This document shows positions 16,111 to 25,441 of a stretch of DNA of 64,000 nt, piece after piece; positions within the stretch are counted from its first letter, which is position 1, and every line of letters begins with the position of its first letter. Both the position numbers and the translations under genes were made by a program. The DNA comes from Neobacillus soli NBRC 102451 (GTDB lineage Bacteria > Bacillota > Bacilli > Bacillales > Cytobacillaceae): assembly GCF_001591665.1 (NCBI RefSeq), contig NZ_BCVI01000003.1, positions 1-64,000 on the forward strand, read 5' to 3'. The notes below the pieces were generated by a model, which was not told the origin of the DNA, searched no databases, and saw only the letters and a program-made list of their open reading frames with translations.

Positions 16111-17283
16111 ATGAAACGATTTGTTTCTTTACTGGTGACATCATTATTACTTACAAGTTTGTGGGGTCCATCCGCTTTTGCAGCCGAGGAAAAAAAGAGT
16201 GCTGATATCGTCAGCAATGTTAAATCCGCTATTTTAATTGAGCGTGACACAGGAAAAGTCCTTTATGAGAAAAATAGTAAGGAAGAGCTGCCGCCGGCAA
16301 GTATGACCAAAATTATGACGATGCTGTTAATTATGGAAGAAATTGATAAAGGAAAGCTTACCTGGGACGAAAAAATCCGTGCAAGCGAATATGCGGCCTC
16401 AATGGGTGGTTCACAAATTTTTCTTGAAGCTGGCGAAGAAATGACAACAAAGGAAATGTTAAGAGGAATTGCGATTGGTTCCGGAAATGATGCTTCTGTT
16501 GCAATGGCTGAAAGAATTGCTGGTTCAGAAGAAGAGTTTGTTAATAGGATGAATGAAAAGGTAAAGGAACTAGGCTTGAAGCATACTTTCTTTAAAAATA
16601 CGACAGGGCTCCCAATCAGTGGTCATTTCAGCTCTGCAAGTGATATGGCCATCATGGCCAAAGAACTATTAAAATATGAGGACATTACAAAATTCACTGG
16701 TATGTATGAGGCATATCTTCGTGAAAACACAGACAATAAGTTCTGGCTTGTCAATACCAATAAATTAGTGCGCTTTTATCCTGGTGTAGACGGTCTCAAA
16801 ACGGGCTTTACTGCAGAAGCAAAGTACTGCCTAACAGCAACGGCCAAAAAGGATGGCATGCGTGTTATTGCCGTCGTGTTCGGTTCTCCGACATCAAAGG
16901 AAAGAAATGCCCAAGTAACAAAAATGCTTAATTATGCTTTCAGCCAGTATCAAACACATCCGATGTATAAACGGAGCCAAGCTATTGGTCAAGCTAAAAT
17001 AAGTAAAGGACAGGAAAAGTCAGTCGAAGCAATAACAAGTGAGCCCCTTTCACTGCTTACAAAAAAGGGTGAAAAAACAGAGGATGTAAAACAAAAAGTG
17101 ATTCTCCAAAAAAACCTTAATGCTCCAATCCATAAAGGGGATAAGGTAGGAACCATTAAGCTGATAAAAGATGGAAAAGTCATTCTTGAAAGTCCATTAG
17201 TTGCCAAAAAGAATGTTAAGGAAGCAGGATGGTGGACCCTTTATAAACGCTCATTTGGCATGTTTACAAAGGCAGGAAAGTAA
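16111..17283 (+). CDS. dacF: D-alanyl-D-alanine carboxypeptidase DacF
   Basis: A 390-residue low-molecular-mass penicillin-binding protein. A signal peptide covers residues 1-25 (cleavage likely after AFA). Active-site motifs are Ser64-x-x-Lys67 in PASMTKIM, IGSGNDAS, and LKTGFT. The C-terminal 110 residues form the PBP5-type beta domain and end in an amphipathic tail (WWTLYKRSFGMFTK) that would hold it at the membrane. It trims peptidoglycan pentapeptides in the forespore and regulates cortex cross-linking together with DacB. It stands upstream of spoIIA, as in B. subtilis, where read-through makes a forespore dacF-spoIIA transcript. Confidence 0.93.
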   Translation: MKRFVSLLVTSLLLTSLWGPSAFAAEEKKSADIVSNVKSAILIERDTGKVLYEKNSKEELPPASMTKIMTMLLIMEEIDKGKLTWDEKIRASEYAASMGGSQIFLEAGEEMTTKEMLRGIAIGSGNDASVAMAERIAGSEEEFVNRMNEKVKELGLKHTFFKNTTGLPISGHFSSASDMAIMAKELLKYEDITKFTGMYEAYLRENTDNKFWLVNTNKLVRFYPGVDGLKTGFTAEAKYCLTATAKKDGMRVIAVVFGSPTSKERNAQVTKMLNYAFSQYQTHPMYKRSQAIGQAKISKGQEKSVEAITSEPLSLLTKKGEKTEDVKQKVILQKNLNAPIHKGDKVGTIKLIKDGKVILESPLVAKKNVKEAGWWTLYKRSFGMFTKAGK

Positions 17284-17288
17284 ATCTT

Positions 17289-17376
17289 TGTCGAATCAAC
17301 AAAATAAGCCACTATTTTTAGCGAATTAAGACTAGTTTTGAATTTGAAGAAGGATATTTTCCTTCGCAAAGAGAAT
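17289..17376 (+). promoter_or_regulatory. Spo0A box and SigH promoter of the spoIIA operon
   Basis: TGTCGAA at 17289-17295 is a perfect Spo0A box. GAAGGATAT (17349-17357) and AGAAT (17372-17376), 14 bases apart, match the SigH consensus RWAGGAxxT and HGAAT. This is the arrangement known for the B. subtilis spoIIA promoter, which Spo0A~P activates at the start of sporulation. Expected start of transcription is about 25 bases before spoIIAA. Confidence 0.75.
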
Positions 17377-17410
17377 TGACTCACTATACCAGATTAAGGA
17401 GGACGGGATA

Positions 17411-17761
17411 GTGAGTCTAAATATTGATATGGAAACAAAACATGATGTTCTATGTATTCGTTTAAGCGGTGAATTAGATCATCACACAGCGGATGTACTT
17501 CGCGAAAAGGCGATAACTGTTATTGAAAAAAATGATATTCGTCATATTGTCTTAAATCTGGAGCATCTTTCTTTTATGGACAGTTCTGGATTAGGTGTTA
17601 TTTTAGGCAGATACAAACAAATCAAACAGGTGCACGGTGAAATGGTGGTTTGTGCAATTTCCCCTGCAATACAAAGATTATTCGATATGTCTGGTTTATT
17701 TAAGATCATCAAAATGGAACCGACAGAAGAATTTGCATTGCAAAGATTGGGGGTGGCCTGA
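17411..17761 (+). CDS. spoIIAA: Anti-sigma F factor antagonist SpoIIAA
   Basis: A 116-residue STAS-domain protein. The phosphorylated serine is Ser58 in [15 protein letters not shown], the same residue number as in B. subtilis. When dephosphorylated by SpoIIE it binds SpoIIAB and frees SigF. GTG start with AAGGAGG eight bases before. The next gene begins immediately after the stop. Confidence 0.96.
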   Translation: MSLNIDMETKHDVLCIRLSGELDHHTADVLREKAITVIEKNDIRHIVLNLEHLSFMDSSGLGVILGRYKQIKQVHGEMVVCAISPAIQRLFDMSGLFKIIKMEPTEEFALQRLGVA

Positions 17762-18202
17762 ATGAAGAATGAAATGAACCTTCAATTCAGTGCTTTAAGT
17801 CAAAATGAATCGTTTGCCCGTGTTACCGTTGCAGCGTTTATAGCCCAGCTGGATCCTAATATGGATGAACTGACAGAAATAAAAACAGTGGTATCGGAAG
17901 CTGTGACCAATGCAATTATTCATGGTTACGAAAATGATCCAAATGGAATTGTCTATATTCAAGTCATCATTGAAGATAGTTTAATTGATCTCACGATTAA
18001 AGATGCTGGAATGGGAATTGTAGATGTGGAAGAAGCTCGTCAGCCATTATTTACAACGAAACCGGACTTAGAACGTTCCGGTATGGGATTTACCATCATG
18101 GAAAACTTTATGGATGTAGTAGAGGTTCATTCACAGCCAGGTCGAGGAACCGAGGTTAAATTACGAAAGCATTTACAAAACCACAAAATGCTTTGCAATT
18201 AA
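17762..18202 (+). CDS. spoIIAB: Anti-sigma F factor / serine kinase SpoIIAB
   Basis: A 146-residue GHKL-family protein kinase. The N box is [13 protein letters not shown] (about residues 47-59), followed by DAGMGIVD and [11 protein letters not shown] for ATP binding. It holds SigF inactive and phosphorylates SpoIIAA. The ATG directly follows the spoIIAA stop, giving close translational coupling expected for equal amounts of partners. Confidence 0.96.
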   Translation: MKNEMNLQFSALSQNESFARVTVAAFIAQLDPNMDELTEIKTVVSEAVTNAIIHGYENDPNGIVYIQVIIEDSLIDLTIKDAGMGIVDVEEARQPLFTTKPDLERSGMGFTIMENFMDVVEVHSQPGRGTEVKLRKHLQNHKMLCN

Positions 18203-18214
18203 GGAGACTTGCCA

Positions 18215-18973
18215 ATGGATGTGGAGGTCAAGAACAATAAAAGTCAAACGTATTTAAAAGACCATGAAGTAAAAGCGCTCATACAAAAGAGCCATGAAGG
18301 AGATCAAGAAGCAAGAGATTTAATTGTTGAAAAGAATATGCGTCTTGTCTGGTCTGTTGTCCAACGGTTTCTAAATAGGGGATATGACCCCGATGACCTG
18401 TTCCAAATTGGTTGTATCGGATTATTAAAATCAGTTGATAAATTTGATCTTTCCTACGATGTGAAGTTCTCGACCTATGCCGTACCGATGATAATTGGTG
18501 AAATCCAGCGATTTATTCGCGATGATGGAACCGTTAAGGTTAGTAGGTCACTGAAGGAAATGGGAAATAAAATCCGAAAGGCTAAGGATGATTTATCGAA
18601 AATGTTCGGAAGAATTCCGACCATTAATGAAATTTCTGCGCATCTTGAGCTTTCACCAGAGGATGTAATCCTTGCACAGGAGGCGAGTAGGACACCTTCC
18701 TCCATTCATGAAACGGTTTATGAAAATGACGGGGACCCCATTACATTACTAGACCAAATTGATGACGGTAATGATGGGAAATGGTTTGATAAAATTGCTT
18801 TAAAGGAAGCCATTCGTGAATTGGATGAACGGGAAAGGCTCATTGTCTATTTAAGATATTATAAGGACCAAACCCAATCTGAAGTTGCTCTTAGACTTGG
18901 TATTTCTCAAGTTCAAGTATCAAGACTTGAAAAGAAGATTTTACAGCAAATGAAAGACCGTATGGATCTCTGA
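18215..18973 (+). CDS. sigF: RNA polymerase sigma factor SigF
   Basis: A 252-residue sigma-70 family factor, the first forespore-specific sigma factor. Region 2 holds NMRLVWSVVQRFLNRGY and DLFQIGCIGLLKSVDKFD with the -10-recognising STYAVPMIIGEIQRF; region 4 has QSEVALRLGISQVQVSRLEK. The start MDVEVK at 18215 matches the family; the TTG at 18209 would add two residues. The last six codons and stop are part of the terminator stem. Confidence 0.96.
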   Translation: MDVEVKNNKSQTYLKDHEVKALIQKSHEGDQEARDLIVEKNMRLVWSVVQRFLNRGYDPDDLFQIGCIGLLKSVDKFDLSYDVKFSTYAVPMIIGEIQRFIRDDGTVKVSRSLKEMGNKIRKAKDDLSKMFGRIPTINEISAHLELSPEDVILAQEASRTPSSIHETVYENDGDPITLLDQIDDGNDGKWFDKIALKEAIRELDERERLIVYLRYYKDQTQSEVALRLGISQVQVSRLEKKILQQMKDRMDL

Positions 18974-18996
18974 TTCATACGGTCTTTCATTTTTTG
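18953..18996 (+). terminator. Terminator overlapping the 3' end of sigF
   Basis: AAAGACCGTATG (18953-18964) pairs perfectly over 12 bases with CATACGGTCTTT (18976-18987), followed by CATTTTTTGG. The 5' arm is coding sequence for the last residues of SigF and the stop codon lies in the loop. Confidence 0.85.
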
Positions 18997-19077
18997 GTAA
19001 TTTTTAGTGTTAATGAAAAAGGCGCTTTTTACTTATACTACGGATACGAGGAAATAATTGTGTGGGAAGTGAATGTT

Positions 19078-19701
19078 TTGGAAAAAACAATCTACATCCG
19101 CATGCGGAATCGTGTACAATCCCGGCCGGAAGAAAAAATATTATTAAAGGATATTGCCCAAATCATCGCCCCCGATGCGGGTCTTTCGAGTTTGCAAGCT
19201 ATGATGATTCATCAATTAACCGAAGCGGATCGGAATATGGTCGTCATAGATGTTATGAAAGTGATTCATTTAATCAAGAGCAAATTCGGGGAAATGGAAA
19301 TTCAAACAATTGGCCCTGCACAAACCATTATTGAAGTGACAAATAAGAAAAAAGGGGTTTCTATTCCATTTTTTCTTTTAATATGGTTTCTGTTATTTTT
19401 TGGTTCAGCGATGGCAATTATGAATTTTCACGATGATGTAAGCATGAAAAGTGTTCATGAAAAAATATATACGATTATTACGGGCAAGAAGGAAGCCAAT
19501 CCCTTACTATTTCAAATTCCCTATTCTATCGGATTAGGTCTTGGAATGATTCTATTTTTTAATCATGTTTTTAAGAAACGAATAAATGAGGAACCCAGTC
19601 CACTGGAAGTAGAAATGTTTAATTATCAGTTGGATTTAGATAATTACGTCATTATCCATGAAAACAAGGAAAGTATGAAACGACTCAATGACGACGATTA
19701 A
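19078..19701 (+). CDS. spoVAA: Stage V sporulation protein AA
   Basis: A 207-residue protein with an N-terminal cytosolic domain and two membrane helices (about residues 100-118 and 140-165); the end PSPLEVEMFNYQLDLDNYVI is highly typical of SpoVAA. It belongs to the channel that moves dipicolinic acid into the spore and out on germination. The start is taken as TTG at 19078 (MEKTIYIRMRNRV), from family alignment and GGGAAG upstream; the open frame begins earlier at 18994 and GTG at 19069 is the alternative. First gene of the operon. Confidence 0.9.
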   Translation: MEKTIYIRMRNRVQSRPEEKILLKDIAQIIAPDAGLSSLQAMMIHQLTEADRNMVVIDVMKVIHLIKSKFGEMEIQTIGPAQTIIEVTNKKKGVSIPFFLLIWFLLFFGSAMAIMNFHDDVSMKSVHEKIYTIITGKKEANPLLFQIPYSIGLGLGMILFFNHVFKKRINEEPSPLEVEMFNYQLDLDNYVIIHENKESMKRLNDDD

Positions 19702-20113
19702 AATTGTAGCAGTCTGTTTTTTTGGGTTCGCAAGTGGATTGGCAGTAGGCTCTGGTTTTGTAGCTTTTCTTACTGTACTTGGAATCATCCCGAGGTTGAC
19801 ACAACTAACGAAAACAATGAAAATGATTCAACATTATGAATGGGCTGTAGTGATTGGTGCATTTACTGGGGTGGTTGGCAGCCTGAGGGATCCTCTGTTA
19901 AATATTTCTGTTTATCTTTTGATCCCTTTAGGAATAACGGGAGGAGTATTTTTTGGAATGCTAGCGGCCGCCCTTACGGAAGTTTTAAACGTTCTGCCTA
20001 TTCTCGTCAAAAGGATTCGAATGGATGGACAAATAATTATATTAATTATGGCGATTGTATTAGGAAAAATATTTGGATCAATTTTTCAATGGCTATATTT
20101 TGTGCATCATTAA
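19688..20113 (+). CDS. spoVAB: Stage V sporulation protein AB
   Basis: A 141-residue membrane protein with four hydrophobic segments (near residues 5-32, 55-72, 78-103 and 112-138). Its start overlaps the end of spoVAA by 14 bases. Function within the dipicolinic acid channel is not precisely known. In B. subtilis spoVAC, spoVAD and spoVAEb follow here; in this window the next gene is spoVAEa after only 29 bases. Confidence 0.92.
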   Translation: MTTIKIVAVCFFGFASGLAVGSGFVAFLTVLGIIPRLTQLTKTMKMIQHYEWAVVIGAFTGVVGSLRDPLLNISVYLLIPLGITGGVFFGMLAAALTEVLNVLPILVKRIRMDGQIIILIMAIVLGKIFGSIFQWLYFVHH

Positions 20114-20142
20114 TAGGCTTCACCATGAAAGGACATCAAAGT

Positions 20143-20718
20143 ATGAGCAATCGGAGGCGTGTAATTTTAATTACTGACGGTGATGACTATGCATTGAGGG
20201 CTGTAGAGCAGGTTGCTAAGGACATAGGGGGCCGGTGTATTTCAAATTCTCATGGGAATCCGTCCACATTACCAGGTCCTACACTTGTAAAATTAATCAA
20301 AAAGACCCCGCATGACCCTGTATTGGTGATGTTTGATGATAGTGGCATTGTTGGGGAGGGCGCCGGCGAATCAGCGTTAAAATATGTTGCCCTCCATGAA
20401 GATATAGAAGTTCTAGGTATCATTGCGGTTGCAGCGAGATCGAGACATGAGGAATGGGCAAGAATTGATGTGAGCATCGACCGAGATGGAAAGTTAACGT
20501 CCTTTGGGGTTGATAAATTTGGTATACCTGAGCTTGAAATTGGGAGAATAAATGGTGATACAGTTTACTGCCTTGATGAATTAAAGGTACCTATCATTGT
20601 AGGAATTGGTGATATCGGCAAAATGGCTCGGCGTGATTCCTTTAAACTTGGTTCTCCGATAACGAGGAAGGCTGTCGAACTTATACTCGAAAGGAGTAGC
20701 TTTCATGGTAAAAAGTAA
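20143..20718 (+). CDS. spoVAEa: Stage V sporulation protein AEa
   Basis: A 191-residue soluble protein (family length about 200) with [16 protein letters not shown] at the N-terminus, [16 protein letters not shown] in the middle and [27 protein letters not shown] near the end (shown in parts here), as in SpoVAEa. No membrane segment. ATG at 20143 follows AAAGGA; ATG at 20125 is less well placed. It directly follows spoVAB, whereas its usual upstream partners C, D and Eb are absent. It overlaps spoVAF by 14 bases. Confidence 0.9.
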   Translation: MSNRRRVILITDGDDYALRAVEQVAKDIGGRCISNSHGNPSTLPGPTLVKLIKKTPHDPVLVMFDDSGIVGEGAGESALKYVALHEDIEVLGIIAVAARSRHEEWARIDVSIDRDGKLTSFGVDKFGIPELEIGRINGDTVYCLDELKVPIIVGIGDIGKMARRDSFKLGSPITRKAVELILERSSFHGKK

Positions 20719-22195
20719 CGAACAAAAATGGCCAATCCCGGAATCAGTGCATGAAATTGAAAATTACATGAAACAAAGGGTTGGTCTTGGGGTAAGCTTT
20801 GATTTTGGAATCAGGAAATTAAAAATTCTCAAAAAAGATGTTCATATTTATTATGTAAATGGGTTATGTGATACCCTTTATATTATTCAACTGATTGAAG
20901 AATTAGTTGATATCAATGATCATGAAAAGTTATCGACGGACATATTTAAGCTGATTGATAATCGACTTGTTAACCAATCGGTAGAAAAAGTAAAAACGCT
21001 TGATAAGGTAGTCGATCAAGTTCTGTCAGGGTTAATTGCGATTGTAATTGAAGGGGAAAATACAGCCCTTGTTGTTGATGTAAGAAGCTACCCAGGCAGG
21101 ACACCTCAAGAGCCGGATACAGAAAAGGTCGTTCGAGGGTCGCGCGACGGATTTGTTGAAAATATTATTCTCAATACGGCATTAACGAGAAGAAGAATTC
21201 GCGATGAACGGCTTCGCTTTGAAATGCATAAAGTGGGTGTCCGTTCGAAAACAGATGTGGCTTTGGGCTATTTAGAAGACGTAGCAGATCCGGATTTACT
21301 AAATATTCTTAGAAAAGAAATTGAAGCAATTGATGTTGATGGAATACCGATGGGGGATAAAACAATCGAGGAGTTTATCGTTAAACAAGGTTGGAATCCC
21401 TTTCCGTTAGTCAGATATACGGAAAGAGCGGATGTAGCCGCCGCTCATTTATTAGAGGGACACGTCATTATTTTTTGCGACACTTCCCCAAGCGTAATTA
21501 TTACACCTGCAACCTATTTTCATCATGTCCAGCATGCTGAAGAATTCCGGGAATCACCGGCCATGGGGACTTTTGTCCGCTGGACTCGGTTTTTAGGTGT
21601 CGTGGCTTCGATTGCATTACTTCCCTTATGGTTAGTGTTTGTTTTAGAACCATCCTTATTGCCCGAAAAGATTTCCTTTATTGGACCCAATGAACAAACC
21701 AATATTCCGGTTGTCGTTCAATTAATTTTAGCCGATTTTGGGATTGAATTTTTACGGATGGCAGCCATACATACCCCTACCCCATTATCAACGGCCATGG
21801 GCTTAATTGCGGCGGTGTTGATTGGACAAATCGCTATCGATGTTGGTTTATTTGTCCCGGAGGTTATCCTTTATGTTGCAGTAGCTGGTATCGGTACATT
21901 TACAACACCAAGCTATGAATTAGGTGTCGCGAATAAGATGGCCAGAATGGCCCTGATGATCTTGGTAGCAATCTTCCATACACCAGGTTTTATCATAGGC
22001 AGTACCCTGTTATTTATTTTTATAGTTAATATGCGTGCGTTTAATACACCTTACTTTTGGCCTTTTTTGCCTTTTGAACCCAAAGGATTTTTACAAATTG
22101 TCGTTCGTCGGGCAATTCCTGGTTCCCTGCTGAGACCAAGTATTGTTCACCCCCGAAATCGTTACCGGCAGCCCCCTCAAGCAAACGAGAAATAA
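20705..22195 (+). CDS. spoVAF: Stage V sporulation protein AF (GerA-family)
   Basis: A 496-residue protein of the GerA spore germination family. The N-terminal about 280 residues are soluble ([20 protein letters not shown] segment, [11 protein letters not shown] equivalent reads [11 protein letters not shown]), and the C-terminal part has about five membrane helices between residues 290 and 470. It acts in the inner spore membrane with SpoVAEa and modulates germination rather than being essential for dipicolinic acid uptake. Last gene of the spoVA operon. Confidence 0.92.
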   Translation: MVKSNEQKWPIPESVHEIENYMKQRVGLGVSFDFGIRKLKILKKDVHIYYVNGLCDTLYIIQLIEELVDINDHEKLSTDIFKLIDNRLVNQSVEKVKTLDKVVDQVLSGLIAIVIEGENTALVVDVRSYPGRTPQEPDTEKVVRGSRDGFVENIILNTALTRRRIRDERLRFEMHKVGVRSKTDVALGYLEDVADPDLLNILRKEIEAIDVDGIPMGDKTIEEFIVKQGWNPFPLVRYTERADVAAAHLLEGHVIIFCDTSPSVIITPATYFHHVQHAEEFRESPAMGTFVRWTRFLGVVASIALLPLWLVFVLEPSLLPEKISFIGPNEQTNIPVVVQLILADFGIEFLRMAAIHTPTPLSTAMGLIAAVLIGQIAIDVGLFVPEVILYVAVAGIGTFTTPSYELGVANKMARMALMILVAIFHTPGFIIGSTLLFIFIVNMRAFNTPYFWPFLPFEPKGFLQIVVRRAIPGSLLRPSIVHPRNRYRQPPQANEK

Positions 22196-22256
22196 TTGCG
22201 GTTTTATTTCAGTTGTGCTAAAGTAATTTTAATTAAATAAAGGGGTAAAGGATTGG

Positions 22257-22313
22257 AAATAGGCAGTATCTTTTGCGGATTCTGTCTATTTGTTTATTAT
22301 CTATATAAACAAA
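22257..22313 (+). promoter_or_regulatory. Two overlapping inverted repeats in the lysA leader
   Basis: AAATAGGCAG (22257-22266) pairs with CTGTCTATTT (22282-22291, one G-U), and TTTGTTTA (22289-22296) pairs with TAAACAAA (22306-22313). The two stems share three bases, so they could be alternatives. They lie directly before the lysA ribosome binding site. No U tract follows, so this is not a normal terminator, and the arrangement does not look like a lysine riboswitch. Confidence 0.4.
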
Positions 22314-22341
22314 CGGAATTGTTATGGAGAGAGGGAAGGGT

Positions 22342-23646
22342 ATGTATTTTTACGGGACAACAGGAGTTAATAAAAATGGAAATTTGGAAATAGGCGGAGT
22401 CGATGCGATTGAATTGACACAGAGTTTTGGTACTCCCTTGTATGTTTATGATGTGGCATTAATGAGAGAAAGGGCACAGGGCTTTAAACGTGCATTTGAA
22501 GAGCAAAATATAAAGGCGCAGGTTGCTTATGCCAGCAAAGCCTTTTCGACGATTGCGATGATTCAGCTGGCCGAAGAGGAGGGCTTATCACTTGATGTCG
22601 TTTCAGGCGGCGAATTATATACAGCAGTTGCAGCCGGGTTCCCTGTCGAAAGGATTCACTTTCATGGAAATAATAAAAGCAGGGATGAATTAGAAATGGC
22701 CTTGGACAATAGAATTGGCTGTATTGTTGTTGATAATTTTTTCGAACTAGAGCTTTTAAATACAATCTGCTTAGAAAAAAAAGCTAGTGTTAACATCTTG
22801 CTAAGGGTTACCCCTGGAATCGAAGCACATACACATGATTACATCTTAACTGGGCAGGAAGATTCAAAATTTGGTTTTGATCTTCAAAATGGACAAGCGG
22901 AAGAAGCATTAAAAATGGCGCTCCATTTTGAATACCTTGAGGTTCTTGGTCTCCACTGTCACATTGGATCGCAAATTTTTGAAACCACTGGTTTTTTATT
23001 GGCCGCGCAGAAAATTGTTGAAAAAATGGACGTGTGGAAAAAAAAGCTGAGCTTTGAAGCCAAGGTTTTAAACTTGGGCGGAGGATTTGGTATCCGCTAT
23101 ACAAAGGAGGATGAGCCAAGACCTCCTTCCCAATATGTGAGTGAAATAATTAGAGAAGTAAAAATTTTAACTGAGCAATTTTCGTTAGAAATGCCGGAGA
23201 TTTGGATTGAACCAGGTCGTTCTCTTGTCGGTGATGCGGGCATTACTCTTTACCAAGTAGGTTCTTCCAAAGAAGTTCCTGGTGTTAGGAAATATTTGGC
23301 TGTCGATGGCGGGATGAGTGATAATATTCGGCCTGCACTTTATCAAGCGAAATATGAAGCAGTGCTGGCCAATAAGCCATTAGACAAACCAAATGAAACT
23401 GTTTCAATCGCGGGGAAATGCTGCGAGTCTGGCGATATGTTGATTTGGGATTTACCACTCCCAGAAGCAGGTGAAAAGGATATTCTCGCCGTATTTTGTA
23501 CGGGGGCATACGGCTATTCGATGTCAAATAACTATAACCGCATACCGCGTCCTGCAGTTGTATTTGTCGAAAACGGAAAAGCCGCTCTTGTTGTAAAAAG
23601 GGAGTCCTATGAGGACCTAATTCGGTATGATATACCATTAAAATAA
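22342..23646 (+). CDS. lysA: Diaminopimelate decarboxylase
   Basis: A 434-residue fold-III PLP enzyme that makes L-lysine from meso-diaminopimelate. The PLP lysine is Lys66 in VAYASKAF; other conserved parts are HCHIGSQIF, LGGGFGI, EPGRSLVGDAG, and CESGDM with the catalytic cysteine. ATG at 22342 with GGGAAGGG directly upstream matches family starts; ATG at 22324 has no ribosome binding site. It follows spoVAF as in B. subtilis and may respond to the leader repeats. Confidence 0.94.
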   Translation: MYFYGTTGVNKNGNLEIGGVDAIELTQSFGTPLYVYDVALMRERAQGFKRAFEEQNIKAQVAYASKAFSTIAMIQLAEEEGLSLDVVSGGELYTAVAAGFPVERIHFHGNNKSRDELEMALDNRIGCIVVDNFFELELLNTICLEKKASVNILLRVTPGIEAHTHDYILTGQEDSKFGFDLQNGQAEEALKMALHFEYLEVLGLHCHIGSQIFETTGFLLAAQKIVEKMDVWKKKLSFEAKVLNLGGGFGIRYTKEDEPRPPSQYVSEIIREVKILTEQFSLEMPEIWIEPGRSLVGDAGITLYQVGSSKEVPGVRKYLAVDGGMSDNIRPALYQAKYEAVLANKPLDKPNETVSIAGKCCESGDMLIWDLPLPEAGEKDILAVFCTGAYGYSMSNNYNRIPRPAVVFVENGKAALVVKRESYEDLIRYDIPLK

Positions 23647-23687
23647 GAAAAGCTGCCTCGATTTAATTCGCGGCAGCTTTTCTTATT
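23644..23687. terminator. Bidirectional terminator between lysA and ypuA
   Basis: TAAGAAAAGCTGCC (23644-23657) pairs perfectly with GGCAGCTTTTCTTA (23672-23685). The lysA stop codon is part of the stem and the ypuA stop follows it on the other strand. Confidence 0.85.
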
Positions 23688-24551
23688 TTAAGAGAAGAAA
23701 GATTTAATTGCTCCAATCAGCCAAATGAAGAATTGTTTAATCTTTTCAAAAAAACCTTGCGCATCTTCTGAATGAACGAATTTTGAGATACGGTCTTTTG
23801 CTTTACTTAACTGATCGCTTACTTGATTCCAGTTAATGTTTAAATCCTTCAGCTTATTAAAAAAGTCCATAAGCCGTTTCATTTCTGTGTCCGAAAGATT
23901 AACCGATAAATCCTTTGCTGCTTGGTCAATGATACCACGTAGTTCCTCATCATTTTTCGGCTTATTCTTGGCAATTTCCCCTTTTACTTTAGCGATTAAG
24001 GCGGAAGCATTTTTATCACCAATGGAATCACCTAATTTGGCGGTTTCGACCATTTCCTGGTTAGCGGCTTGTTTTACTTCCTCGGGAATCGTTTTGTCGG
24101 CAGAAATTTCGTAGGCCTTTATGATGCCTGTTAGTGCAGCTGTTCCGGAAACAGCAAGTGGTGCAGTGATATAGATTTTTGCATCCTTGACACCTGCTGT
24201 AATAAGGGCATTGACATACATCTCGTCTGTAACCCAATTGATATTCTTGGTTTCAACGATAATTCCTGATCCCTTCGGTGCAAGGGTAATGGCAGATGAC
24301 GAAATTGCCTTTGTTCCGATTAGGGATTTTGATACGTATTTTCCTAAATATTTGTGCTCCTCCTGATTCGATACCGTTACAACCTGAACGTCCTTTGGTG
24401 CACCCATTTCCGTTAGAAGCTTATCTTTTTGGTCTTCGGATAGATTTTCTCCCAGTGTAACAATCATGTCCCCCTCTGCCATGTCAGCAAGGGTGCGTGC
24501 CGGATTAATGAGCAGCAAACCCAACATAAGGTAAATAATTATCTTTTTCAT
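23688..24551 (-). CDS. ypuA: Secreted DUF1002 protein YpuA
   Basis: A 287-residue protein with a signal peptide (residues 1-22, cleavage likely after TLA). The DUF1002 segment covers roughly residues 25-240 (MIVTLGENLSEDQK, then APLAVSGTAALTGIIKAYE); a hydrophobic C-terminal tail FFIWLIGAIKSFF could anchor it. Matches B. subtilis YpuA in length and place. Function unknown; a cell-envelope role is inferred from export. GAGGA ribosome binding site upstream. Confidence 0.87.
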   Translation of the reverse strand: MKKIIIYLMLGLLLINPARTLADMAEGDMIVTLGENLSEDQKDKLLTEMGAPKDVQVVTVSNQEEHKYLGKYVSKSLIGTKAISSSAITLAPKGSGIIVETKNINWVTDEMYVNALITAGVKDAKIYITAPLAVSGTAALTGIIKAYEISADKTIPEEVKQAANQEMVETAKLGDSIGDKNASALIAKVKGEIAKNKPKNDEELRGIIDQAAKDLSVNLSDTEMKRLMDFFNKLKDLNINWNQVSDQLSKAKDRISKFVHSEDAQGFFEKIKQFFIWLIGAIKSFFS

Positions 24552-24778
24552 AATTCCTCCTTGTGAATCTTAAGGTAGTCTAAGAATGATTTTCCTCTTT
24601 AATAATATAACCGATTCCAATAATAATAACGAAATCATCGACTTAGAAGTTTCATAGATTTGAAATGGCAGGGGGGAAAAATACAAAATTTGCGGTGAAA
24701 ATGGATTATTTTTGTTATTTAGTGTAGAATGTGGTCAAGTACGACATCTTCTAAAACTCTTTTTGGAGGAAATATTTT

Positions 24779-24874
24779 ATGAAAAGAAACAACTGGGTGT
24801 TATTTAGTATTCTTATTGGCCTATCCGTTCTATGGGGAATTATATATTGGATTTTTATTGGGCCCAAACACTAA
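24779..24874 (+). CDS. Small membrane protein, 31 residues, unrecognised
   Basis: An open frame of 31 codons: four charged or polar residues (KRNN), a single hydrophobic helix of about 21 residues containing three tryptophans, then GPKH. TTGGAGGA lies nine bases before ATG. It is divergent from ypuA, with 226 bases between. The profile fits small single-span proteins common in sporulating Bacillaceae, but I recognise no family. No terminator is visible after it. Confidence 0.5.
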   Translation: MKRNNWVLFSILIGLSVLWGIIYWIFIGPKH

Positions 24875-25045
24875 TGATAATTTTGATTGATGAATGACCC
24901 TTAATTATGTATCATGTGAGTAATAAAACATTATAAATTCAACTACATATAATGAATACAGGTTTATTATTGATTTATTTGGTAAAAATATACTATTGCT
25001 AAACCAAAGAATTCAACGGTTTATTTAATATAATGAGGGATATAA

Positions 25046-25396
<351 letters not shown>

Positions 25397-25403
25397 AATT
25401 AAA

Positions 25404-25441
25404 TAAGGAAAGGCAGTGATTTTATTCGCTGCCTTTTCTTA
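25404..25441. terminator. Bidirectional terminator between ribT and ypuF
   Basis: AAGGAAAGGCAG (25405-25416) pairs with CTGCCTTTTCTT (25429-25440) over 11 of 12 positions. It overlaps the last codons of ypuF. Confidence 0.8.

Noticed and set aside
19005..19077. SigG promoter for spoVAA
   Set aside because: A TTATACTA sequence resembles the -10, but no -35 of the SigG type lies at the right distance; expected from biology but not supported by the sequence.
22200..22341. Lysine riboswitch before lysA
   Set aside because: The leader is only about 140 bases and lacks the conserved L-box core and a terminator; only two small inverted repeats are seen.
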